Below are positions 51,030 to 60,553 of a stretch of DNA of 64,000 nucleotides, piece after piece (the first letter of the stretch is position 1; every line of letters begins with the position of its first letter). A program made the position numbers and the translations under genes. The notes beneath the pieces are model-generated. The model made no database searches. It saw nothing but the letters and a program-made list of their open reading frames with translations, and was not told the origin of the DNA. This DNA is from Lasiosphaeris hirsuta (lineage: Eukaryota > Ascomycota > Sordariomycetes > Sordariales > Lasiosphaeriaceae). The stretch is from positions 2,108,001 through 2,172,000 of the forward strand of contig JAUKUA010000001.1 of the NCBI GenBank assembly GCA_030549175.1. Reading direction: 5' to 3'.

Positions 51030-52302
51030 ATGCCAGGAGCAAAAACTAAACCAGCAAAACAAGGCGAGAAATCGCCCTTACCATGTCCAGATTGGGTCTT
51101 GGCCTCCGATTCTAATGTCCAGCAAGTTTCTCCCTAGCCTTCCTCAAGTCCGCATACCTTGCATGTCCTTCATCGCTTGCTAATAACTACTGATATATAG
51201 CGTAGCCGGAGATCGGTCCTGGTTTGGAGGTGATTATACAGCCTTCAATTCCGTCCTCGCGGACGGTTCACAGGTCGAGGGAATCGGCACCGTTGATCTT
51301 CCAACAAAAAGATCACCGTCCAGTATCGGCCGTAGTAGGCACACTACACTCCGCCTTGCCAATGTTCTTCACGTTCCCGGTGCGGTTTACAACATCCTAG
51401 GATCCCCCATTGTACTCGAATACCAGCTCGATGTGAATTTTGAAGATCCTTCACAGAGTTCGATCCGGGACCAGGAGGGTCATCCCATAGCCTACTTTCA
51501 GAGGGCATCTCGGAGCAATTTGATTACGCTCCGCCTCAGCGGACCACCTGTCGGACCGAAGGTCGGACCTTCCCTCCTCGGCACTGCAGGTTACTACATC
51601 AACGCCACCTGGCCGGCGACCGAGATACAGAGGTGGGCAGTTTGCCAGGCCTCGATTGACGCATACAGAGACCTAGGTGTTGGCCAAGACGTGGGCCTCG
51701 ATATCCACCCCGCCCAAACTTCCCAGCCGCCGCCCAGCGCTCGCCAGATGTCTCATGACGAGCATCCAATGTCGGTTGAGGAGCTGGGCCAGATTTTTGG
51801 TGCTGTTTCTCTCCAGGGAGAAAAGATGATTTCCTTCATGTTTCCGTCGCTTCATCCATCCGTCTTGGACGTGGTCGCCAATGCAGTCCCCTCAGCTTGG
51901 TTCAATGGAAGGGACAGCGAGGACGACTCCAACAACGACTGGGACACGAATGTGATGGGCAAGTTTATATGCGATAACCGGAGATGCCGCAAGCCTGGCT
52001 GGGGAAGCAAGAAGGTGGCTATTCGGATACGGGGGTATCCTGGGAGCGGGTACAACGCCGTTGTATATAACCAGCGCTGCAATCATTGTGACGTGCTCGG
52101 CGTATTTACACTCGACGAGGACTCTTATGTCGAACGGGTTGCATATTGGATCAAACGGTGGGCGGACGTACAAGTGGAGAAGCCGGAGCATGATAAGAAG
52201 AAGGGCCCGCCACATGAGTTCGAATTCTGCGAGGGTGGTAAACAAGGCCACTGTAAAGCTTGTAGAGCTGCACTGTTATCAAGATCCGCAGGCTCACGCT
52301 GA
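51030..52302 (+). CDS. Copia-protease-like domain fused to 3CxxC zinc finger
   Basis: Two exons, 51030-51121 and 51201-52302, code 397 residues. The intron has a GC donor (GCAAGT) and a normal AG; only that donor restores the family reading WVLASDSNVHVAGDRSWF. This part, with YTAFNSVLADG, VEGIGTVDLPTK and LRLANVLHVPGAVYNILGS, resembles the protease region of Ty1/Copia Gag-Pol polyproteins, but the DSG active site reads DSN, so it is probably not a protease. From about 283 a 3CxxC-type zinc finger follows: GKFICDNRRCRKPGWGSKKV, IRGYPGSGYNAVVYNQRCNH, FTLDEDSYVERVAYWIKRW, PPHEFEFCEGGKQGHCKAC. The last CxxC has lost its second Cys (CEGG). There are no integrase or RT genes next to it. It looks like a host gene with a domesticated retroelement domain. 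Function is unknown. Confidence 0.75.
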
Positions 52303-53599
52303 TGCTGAAGTCTTGTCCCAGAATCGGGTACATGGTGCAGCCGGGGGGGGGGGGGGGGATGCCTCGCAGGAGATGCTCAAATACAGTCACCAGACCACCA
52401 ACAGCCATTCCCGAAGCCTTTCGCCCAGTGGCTAGTCAAGGCCGTCTCAGTAAAGACACGACTGGCCTGGCACTGTTTGAACAATGGTAATTGGTCTTGG
52501 ACGGTCCCCTGAGCGGTGTCTCGTCGCCATGCTCCGTCTGACTCCAAGCATCTGTGCCCCAGATCGTCGTGATGCATACATGCTGTTGTACGCAAGTCGT
52601 ATGCGGGCTTTCTGCCAAAGCTTGAGCTTATCTAGGTCTCTCGGTGTAGGTTTATCCGTGTCAGCTCGCCATGCAAGTCTACTCTCCTATTGTCAGCACT
52701 AGCGTAGTATGCCAACATGGCAAAACTGTTGAGCCATTTTTGTTCTATCTCCCTTCCTGGATTTCTAGTAAGGTCAATTGGACTTCGACCTTTATCTTGT
52801 GCACTTCAGGGGCCTTCCTTGGCTTTTGAAATGTGACGGCCGGGTTGTGGGATCTCAACCAAGTTCTGCGTCTGGGGCACCGAGGCTCGGCCCTCGACCT
52901 TGGCCACTCGACCCGGTGGTTTGGGACATTGGTCCGTTCCGGGTCGTTCTTCCGAGAAATTCTCATTAAGCATATCTCCATGGCGGACACGTGAGCTTCT
53001 ACCAGATGCCGCTTCCACCACGAGCCCTGGTTCCATTTCTTCATGTTGATACAATGTTGGACGATCTTGAGGACCGTGTTTTTACGAGCTCATGGGAATC
53101 ATTATATCAATATGAAGGCAATATCAATGTAGACGAACCGAAGCTGAAAGAGACTTAACAAGCAGTGCTGATAACTCCCGGCCGCACGGGTCAGATAGTG
53201 TTTGGTGGCACTCGGGGAAGGCTTGAGTCAACCACGGCTCCTGTCAACTCTATAGCATTCCGGGGCGAAGCGAGACCCTGGGAACCCGGCCGCTCCGTGC
53301 CTTTAAAGGCGGATGTTGGCCACCATTCTAGCTCCGATCCACAGGCCGACCAGCTTCATCCTGCGACGAACATTTGCGACAGTGATTGTGACCAAGAAGA
53401 GCATCGAGTCAACACCAAGCTACTTACGCTCGGGCGAGATTACTCGGAAAGTCGGTCTTACTTGGTTTAAATACCGCTTCACTCCAGCTCCTTCCCTCAC
53501 TAACCCCATCGGATTCTCCATCAAGACACAGCCATCTCGATCCCTCCGCCCAGACTTTCCCACCACCCCGTAGCCCTCTCGCCCACAAAGAGGCCACTC
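52303..53599. other. Intergenic stretch
   Basis: A G16 run lies at 52343-52358, 40 bases after the preceding stop. No gene is recognised; the last 150 bases (CT-rich) are the likely promoter of the double-psi barrel gene. Confidence 0.5.
52343..52358 (+). repeat. G16 homopolymer
   Basis: Sixteen consecutive G in the probable 3' untranslated region of the 3CxxC fusion gene. Confidence 0.9.
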
Positions 53600-54428
53600 A
53601 TGACACCCGCTTCCTTGATCTGGGCACTTGCCGCCGTGGCGACTGCAGCACCAACTCAAATCGCCAACATAACCGCAAAGAGCCTCGGCGCTCGCTCAAG
53701 CCAGCAGACGCAAGTTTAGCCCGCCCAGCCAACCCGCCCCGAGCCTGCGCGTCTCGGGCATCTCTCCTAACCGTCCAGGCAGTTACTTTGGCCACGGCAC
53801 CGTGTACAGCCAGGACGGCACGGCCGGCTCCTGCGGCATCTACCACGACGACTACGCCATGATCGCCGCCCTCGGCAACGACTGGTGCGTGTTCCATGCC
53901 CCCCCTCCCCCCTTCGGCTAAGATCTCGTGTTGATCGACTAACCCGCGCCTTGGGCGGCGGACAGGATGAACTGGCAGTACCAGGGCCCCCAATGCAGCC
54001 GGCGCGTCAAAGTCACCAACCTCGGCAGCGGCTACGGCCTGGGCGGCGAGGGCAACTCCATCGTTGTCACGATCCAGGACACATGCGCGTCGTGCGACTC
54101 GTCCCATGTCGACTTCTCGATGGGGGCGTGGAACGCCCTGACGGATGGCTCGGAATGGGGGCAGCTCGACATAAAATGGTGAGTAGCAGTCCCCCATGAT
54201 TGCGTCGTGTTGTTGGAGAGAGGCTGACGACTGGTGGATGCCAGGCATTTTCTGGACTCGGATGATTCGGGTCAGTCGAGCGGTTGGAGCGGCTCAAATG
54301 AGTCGGATGGCGGGAATGACTGGAATGACTGGAATGACTGGAATGACCGTGATGACAATGATAGCGATGACGATGACGATGACGATGATGGTGATGAGTG
54401 GGACGGTGGTTGGGATGAGTGGGATTAA
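53600..54428 (+). CDS. Secreted RlpA-like double-psi beta-barrel protein with acidic tail
   Basis: Four exons, 53600-53709, 53783-53884, 53966-54178 and 54245-54428, code 202 residues. The signal peptide is about 1-17 (MTPASLIWALAAVATAA). The mature domain is a double-psi beta-barrel of the expansin/RlpA group: TYFGHGTVYSQDGTAGSCG, YAMIAALGNDWMNW, CSRRVKVTN, VTIQDTCASCDSSHVDFSMG and WGQLDIKW, ending with the last barrel strand. Catalytic or carbohydrate binding cannot be assigned. From about residue 142 the tail is acidic low complexity with WND repeats and an eight-Asp run. The first intron uses a GC donor (GCAAGT); a GT donor three bases later does not restore the frame. Fungal relatives are small secreted cell-wall-associated proteins, some of them plant-interaction candidates. 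Confidence 0.75.
54313..54349 (+). repeat. 9-bp tandem repeat (GGAATGACT) in coding sequence
   Basis: Four near-identical GGAATGACT units code the repeating Trp-Asn-Asp of the acidic tail. Confidence 0.85.
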
Positions 54429-54952
54429 ACGTGCAAAGAAAAGGGGGAAAGTCGGACGTAAATATACCCCAGGCACATGGACTTTGTATATGGTGAGAAC
54501 CCACCCACCTGGGCAGGGTACTCTTCAAAGTGTAGCAATCCTTGATTTGTCTTTGGCGCATTCTATCTCAACCTCGACTGCTCTCGCAAATATTGGTTGG
54601 TCTGATCTACCGCCGCCCACCCCACAGGTAATACCTCTAATAATCCAATGTTCCTCTACTGCGTTTGCCAAAGTTGCACGCAACTCGATGCAGGGCCCCG
54701 CGACTCGCTAGTCACATCTCGTGTTCTCTCGTGTTCCCTCTTCTCGTATTTATACCACCCTGGAAGCCACCATAATATGTATCAACGACAGTGCTGCTAT
54801 GCGTCGAGTGAGCTATGCGCACAGGGGATCGACCACCAAATGGTCCCGAGATCCTAAGTTAGGTAGCGCTCGGGGATCGAATGCCGTGGTAATGGTTGAG
54901 CGGATGTGTCGATGACAGGCATATCGTGTGGGGGGGGGGGGGGGGGAAGCTT
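54429..54952. other. Intergenic stretch
   Basis: 3' ends of the double-psi barrel gene and of the 83-residue gene converge here. A G17 run lies at 54930-54946. No gene seen. Confidence 0.5.
54930..54946 (+). repeat. G17 homopolymer
   Basis: Seventeen G on the plus strand (poly-C in the transcript), starting six bases past the stop of the 83-residue gene. Confidence 0.9.
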
Positions 54953-55204
54953 TCATCCGTCGCCGCCAAAGTCGCCAAAGCCCCAGCCCAGCTTCTCCTG
55001 GCGACGGGCGGCCGTGTCCCGCTGGACGGCCTTGTCGGACGCGGCTTTGACGGCCATGCAAGCGTCGCATTTTTGGGCCTTGTTGGGCTTGCCCGCGCGG
55101 CCCCGCTCGACCTGCTTGCAGTACTTGTGAGGCTTCAGGTCGATCCACTGCTCCGGGGGCTCCGTGTTGGTGGCCTTGGCCTGCTTGTTGTAGCTGTGTC
55201 CCAT
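54953..55204 (-). CDS. Small hypothetical protein with a CxxC motif
   Basis: A single exon of 83 residues that starts MGHSYNKQAKATNTEPP. It is hydrophilic and basic, with KYCKQVERGRAG and KCDACMAVKAAS, and ends GWGFGDFGGDG. The upstream codon (55213) is TTG, so the ATG at 55204 is the start. Third codon positions are mostly G or C, which is coding-like. I do not recognise a family. Confidence 0.5.
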   Translation of the reverse strand: MGHSYNKQAKATNTEPPEQWIDLKPHKYCKQVERGRAGKPNKAQKCDACMAVKAASDKAVQRDTAARRQEKLGWGFGDFGGDG

Positions 55205-55736
55205 CTTGTCCAAATGGTGGGTATTGTTGCGCGCTCGGAAATGAGTGGCTTTTTGGGCGTGTCAAGGGTGTGTGGGTGCGGTCTGCCGTGCGAGGGACGG
55301 GAGGTGGAAGGTTGACGGAAGGAGGTTGCTGAGGCTAAGCCCTAACGTTGCTGACTTGCCGCGCCTTTTGAACGCTGCCTGCCGTGGCTGCCACTTGGGA
55401 CATCTCGGTGTCAGGTGCCTCTTAGTGGTATGACCAATGGCGGTCTAGCCATTTCCAGAATGCACACAATGACTCCTTTTAGTCTCGCCGGATGATGTCA
55501 TGCCGTGTTTCACTTGTTGTCACCTGTTACGGTAACCCTAACCCTTGGTCCAAAGACAAGATCCTTTCCGTCAGCGGCGACAGTGGCGATATGTGCCGTC
55601 TTCGCACTTTATTTGGTATCCAGGTTGCCAGGCCAGCTACATCGAGATAGGGAAGTGTGATTGAGACCGGGCGTTACATGTAAAAACAAGAAACGGACAG
55701 AGGAAGGATACTAATTTGTCAACGGAACTTTGTAAC
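55205..55736. other. Intergenic stretch
   Basis: Promoter side of the 83-residue gene and 3' flank of the CorA-like gene. No gene recognised. Confidence 0.5.
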
Positions 55737-57317
55737 TCATGCTCCTTCCACGTCCTTCTTTTTCTGCTTTGCATACCAGGTCTTCAGGACCGGCTCACGA
55801 ATCCCCGTGATCTCTCGTGCCTCCTGAGCTGTCCTTGTGTTCTTGCGGTCCTGGAACAGGGCGTAGAGGCCAAAAATGCCAATGACCAACAAGGTCAGAG
55901 GTATTGAGATTGCCCAGTAGAACCAAAAATGACAGCCCATCACTTCACCCACGCTGGGCACCTCCCTGTCGAACAGCGGTATCGCGGACAGAGCCTGTTG
56001 CACAAGTACAGCTCAAGATTAGCCTCATGATTTCGATTTGCATATCTGACCAGAGTCAGACGTACCGATATGAACGTGCCCGGTAAGAAGGCCGTGGTAA
56101 GAATCGCAATGATCTTCATCGAGGCACTGTCACGCTTACTTGCCGCCGCCAACTCTTTTGAGTCCGAGGCTATTCCGCGATTCATGTCATTGTCTTGTTA
56201 TGAAATGAGATTGAACAGCTACCGAGCGCTTCAAGTTAGCAATGACGTCTCCTTTCTTTTGTTGCAAGATCCGAGTTACTTACGACATTCTGCTGTGCCT
56301 GAATTCGCTCCCTAAGGCTAGTAAATACCTGGAGGTGCTCCGCCTTGCTGGCTATCATCTCAATGCGTTGTTTCAGGTAATCAACATCCACATGGCTGTT
56401 CAGATGGCGGAATCTCTCTGGCGCCATGTACTCGCTCATTCTGTTCAACTCCTTCAGAGTGAAGGCAGCATCAATTGCAATCACTTTCGCCACTATGTCT
56501 CTGATGGCAAAGTCACAGCTCAGTGACCCAAGTTCGCGTGATAGCGCTTGGTAGTTGTCAGTTGTCGGATCATCAGACTCTTTATTAGCGCCCCACCTGC
56601 CAAAGCCGGTTTTGAGCTCGATTCGGTACATGCGACTGTGGCAATCATTGAGACTTTGTTGTAATTGAGTGTTGGAAAGTTCCATAAATACAGTTGGTAT
56701 GATGAGTGGATGGGGAACCTCTGAAAACCGAGATCCGATCGTGTTGATGATGCTCCGGGTTTGTTGCTTTTTCAACAATGAGCGCGAGACAAATCCAAGG
56801 CTGATATTGGTTGCTGGATCGTACTTCACAATGGCTGAAGCAGTAAGAGCACTTGTCGTGGCACGTTGGTAGACGAATACTGCTACGTTTTAGCATCCTC
56901 ATTTGAGGTGGAGCTTCCAGGTTTGAGCCTTTAGGTACTGATACTTGCCTGGCTGCACCAAGCGAGCCACGGTACACCCCACAAACGCCGCTGTCGCGAA
57001 CTGTTTTTGAAAATTTATATGTCCTAGGAAGCCCAAGAACGTCGCGGATACTATCCAGAGATTGTGCGGTGAAGGGTAGGTCACGAGTATCATTTTACGT
57101 ACCATATAATCCTCACCCCAGCTATCGGGGGTTCTCCACGCTGTGAGACCCTAGCAGACTTCTGGCCTAGCCACTCTACAGTATCTTTCTCGTCAATGGG
57201 GGAGTTTTCATTGAGCCACTGTTCTTTTTCTTCTTGCGCACTGTCTTGGTAAACCCAGCACTCGAATTTGGTAATTAGATTGGTATCCTGCGCCGATTGG
57301 TCTGATTCGCCTGCCAT
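55737..57317 (-). pseudogene. CorA-like two-helix membrane protein with an in-frame stop
   Basis: The start MAGESDQSAQDTNL is at 57317. The first exon ends near 57103 (AGVRII). A middle exon (about 56870-56284) has VKYDPATNISLGFVSRS, HPLIIPTVFMEL and a coiled-coil helix region with AEHLQVFTSLRERIQAQQNV. The next exon (56218-56066) has SDSKELAAASKRDSASMK, then IIAILTTAFLPGTFIS, the first membrane helix. The last (55994-55737) has CHFWFYWAISIPLTLLVIGI, the second helix. This is the layout of fungal CorA-like proteins with a two-helix C-terminus. In exon 56218-56066 the expected L-I-S-Q-Q reads TCA-TAA-CAA, a Gln-to-stop change. The join of the first and middle exons is not resolved. It is either a pseudogene or has an unusual splice. 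Confidence 0.6.
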
Positions 57318-58850
57318 GCTAAGCCTCAAACAAATGGCACGCTGAGAATGAATAATAGGTAAGTAACGGGTTTTATAGCTTCGCTTCAACGGGTGCGAGA
57401 ACGATGGCGGCCCACATGGAGTGGCGAAGCAATTGATGCATGCGAGGAAAGGGCTGGGTCTCAAACGGGACCTATTTATGTAAAGGTGAGGGGGGAGGAC
57501 TTGTTCCCAGCCATTATCTAGGTGCTGGGTGCTGATTGGATATTCATCGTGTCAGAGCGCAGGCAGCATTCAGCTTGATAGCCAACTTGAAACAAGAGCC
57601 TTATTAGTACCTAGGTAACCACCTCACGAAGGTAAGATTAGGTAGTGGCAATGTCGAACCGCATCCAATTTCACGTCCAGAGGAGAGGCTCAATGATGCG
57701 GATATGACAGATTAGCATCCCCGACATGTTGCCCACGGCACAGCCTAGTGTGTCAAGGACGTACAAACTAGAAGGATTCATCATCGAAAAAATCGAGCTT
57801 GGGGAATGCTCCGATCCCAAGGGGCTTCTCTGGACTCTCAGTCTCTAGTCCTGGGTTGTTGTAATCGGAAGACTGCCTCCCTCTTTCAAGGGCTTTTCAG
57901 GCATGGCTCTGTCTGCTTTCACTGTTCAGTATCATCTCCATCTCAGTATGGTTGGTAGGGATTCCTGCGCAACGCTGGAGGATGCAACGGCAACCAGGAT
58001 CAGGAAGTGCGATGTTGATGCACTGTCTCTTTGACTTTAGGCGGGGGCCCTCGCATCAAAACAAGTTGCATCGGGTTGCGTAGTGTCCGCCACGACAACA
58101 GGACAAGGCGATTTCAGAAAGGACGTGGAGAGCTTCGCGTTTAGGCGGGGCAGGTGCTACGTGTGGTGGTGTGGGCTACTAGATGTGATTACTCATGTTG
58201 GCTGCAGTTCCATCTGCGATCTATTGATGAATCGACAGTTGTCCGATAGCAGAGATAGATTATCCAAGCCATTTCAATCAGTAGCTTCAATTTGCGGGTT
58301 GTTTTTAGCTTAAACACAGACGCTACTGCCCTCCTACCTCAGGTGGGGAGCTGCTTGGTGAACTATAGCGGAAGGGAAAGAGGAGGCCACCGCGGCTGCA
58401 AAAAAAATTGAAAAGAGAGGGGGGCAAGGAGCACGCATTTGTCTGCAGATGGGACAGAGTCGACCAAATAATGAATGAAAGAAAACACTGAATTTACTAT
58501 CGAGCCTCCACACTGTCTCTTCTAACCAGTTACATATTGAGCCCGGCCATCTGAAGATACATCCTACTTCTCAGTTTTCGCGAGAAATGAGCTATTGGAG
58601 CACAATGCTAACAATAAAATTTGTATTGGTGGACCCCGGCGTCATATGTCTTGAAATCGACATTTGGGACAAGGTTTGGTCAACACTGGGTGTGGACAAC
58701 CTTCAGCACCTTAACCTTCGCACATATCGAGCCGCGGGCCTGGCACACGATCGAAAGTTTCAGTCTAGTGAGTCGGTGCTCCAAGGCAACAAAGCGACTC
58801 GTACTCGCTGCTCAGCATCGTGACGTGATCTCGAGCGCATCCGTCTCTCG
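57318..58850. other. Intergenic stretch
   Basis: No gene recognised in 1.5 kb. Several short open frames have no motif. Sequence near 57608 (TACCTAGGTA) is a short palindrome. Confidence 0.5.
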
Positions 58851-59963
58851 ATGGCGCGGCCACTGCCATCGACAGCCGAGGCCCTTGCCGGAGCCGAGCG
58901 AGCATTGTCAGATATCTTGTTTGTTGCACGAGAGCTACGAGACTCCCAGGCCACCCTCAGGCAAGAAATACGTCGGTTCGTGGCCGGACCTGTGGATGGT
59001 GGTTCCCGGGGAACATCTTCAGACACAGCCATGTCGGCGACGAACTGCGGCCATGCCACGACACCGCCAGTCCGCTTGCCACCCACACGACGAGCACCAC
59101 CGACGCAGGCTCACAGGCGTCACAGCAGAGAGCCCCTGCCGCGGTACTCCCCACCGGGACCGGCCGCCCCCGAGCCGGCCACAGCCAGCAATGCCGACCC
59201 GAGCACCGGCATGATAGGCGGAGACTGGAGCATCGCCCCCGGAACGCTCGAGACACCCTCCCCCGAGTACCACCAGTGGACGCTGCCGCCGACCCCCTTC
59301 TCACCACCAATGCAACGAGCGATCTCGCTGGCCGAGCCAACCCCGACTCCAAGCTCGCCCCCTCCGGTAACCTTCCCCCCCTTCCTTTCCCAAGTCCATA
59401 ACTAACCACCAAAGAACTACCACACCGCCCTTCAATCCGACTATACCCACCGCCGCAAGCAACTCCAAACCTCGTGGCGCACCTGGGCGCAGAACAAGCG
59501 CGCCGAGCACCGCATCGACTACCTCGCCTGGCGCGACACACGAAACCCTCACAATAACAACAACAACAACAACCAAGACCGGCCCGCGGGCCCCGCCCCC
59601 ACTCCCGCGGACAGCATATCCAACCCGAGCCCCAATCCGAGCCTGCGCCGGCGCGTGTGTCGCTCGGTCGCGCGCGCCGTCATGGCCAACAAGGCCGCGA
59701 GCTGGTGGGCCAAGACACGGCGGTGGAAGCGGGAGCGGCGGGTGTACCGCGAGGAGCTGGAGGCGGAGCGGCGGGCTTTCTACCTGCTGCAGGCGCAGGA
59801 GCTGGAGGCGGAGTTTGCGGCGCGGATGGAGGCGGGGCGGTTGGGGGAGCCGGGCATGAGTGGGGGACGGGGGAGCCGGGGTGGTGGTGGTGGTGGTAGG
59901 GATGGGAAGGGGAGGGAGAGGGCGGTGCAAGAGTGGGGGTTGTTGGCGATTAGGGCTGAGTGA
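58851..59963 (+). CDS. Hypothetical protein with N-terminal helix and basic coiled-coil C-terminus
   Basis: Two exons, 58851-59366 and 59415-59963, code 354 residues. An N-terminal helical segment (LAGAERALSDILFVARELRD) is followed by a long Pro/Ser/Thr-rich stretch and, after the 48 nt intron, an Arg-rich part: THRRKQLQTSWRTWAQNKRA, seven Asn, RRRVCRSVARAVMANKAAS, and EELEAERRAFYLLQAQELEA, a likely coiled coil. The tail is Gly-rich. The intron is phase 0 (GTAACC donor, CTAAC branch). I do not recognise the family; the basic helices could bind nucleic acid or a membrane, but this is open. An upstream exon cannot be excluded. Confidence 0.6.
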
Positions 59964-60553
59964 GTCTGTGAGGTGTCCTGTATCCCATTGTTTCAAGGGG
60001 TTTGTTGTGGGTATGATGGCTGACTCTTGGTGTATAGTGATTTCCCCATGCCGGACTTTGGGCCGCGGCCGAAGATGCCTAATCTCTGATAGAATGGGCT
60101 GGCGATCGGGAAGGATGCAAAGAAGGGGCTCTGGAGAAGAAACAAGGGGAGCAATTTGGCACTTATATAGGGGTTTATATATGGGTGACAGAAAGTGGTC
60201 GAGACTTTCGCCAATGCTAGCATTGTCCGTGTTCGCAGTCATGACTCGGAAAAGACATCACATGGTACAGTGACACGAACTAGTTGTAATATACCACAGA
60301 TAGGCGCATTGGTCGTCTACTACCAGTGACTTCAATTTCGTGGTATCCGAGTAACTCTCAACAGCCTGATATCTTGCGGCCAACTCGAAATTGCTTACCT
60401 CACATTTAAACCCAACAGTCCACAAATATCCACCTTTCCATCCTCTACCTCATTCCCATCATGTCATTCCTACATCCGCTGGGTATTAACATCCCTCCTT
60501 TTCAAGATGACATTCCAGTTTCATTCAGCCCGCCAACCAACCCTACTAACCCC
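59964..60553. other. Intergenic stretch between convergent genes
   Basis: 3' flanks of the hypothetical gene (plus) and the transporter (minus). No gene recognised. Confidence 0.5.
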
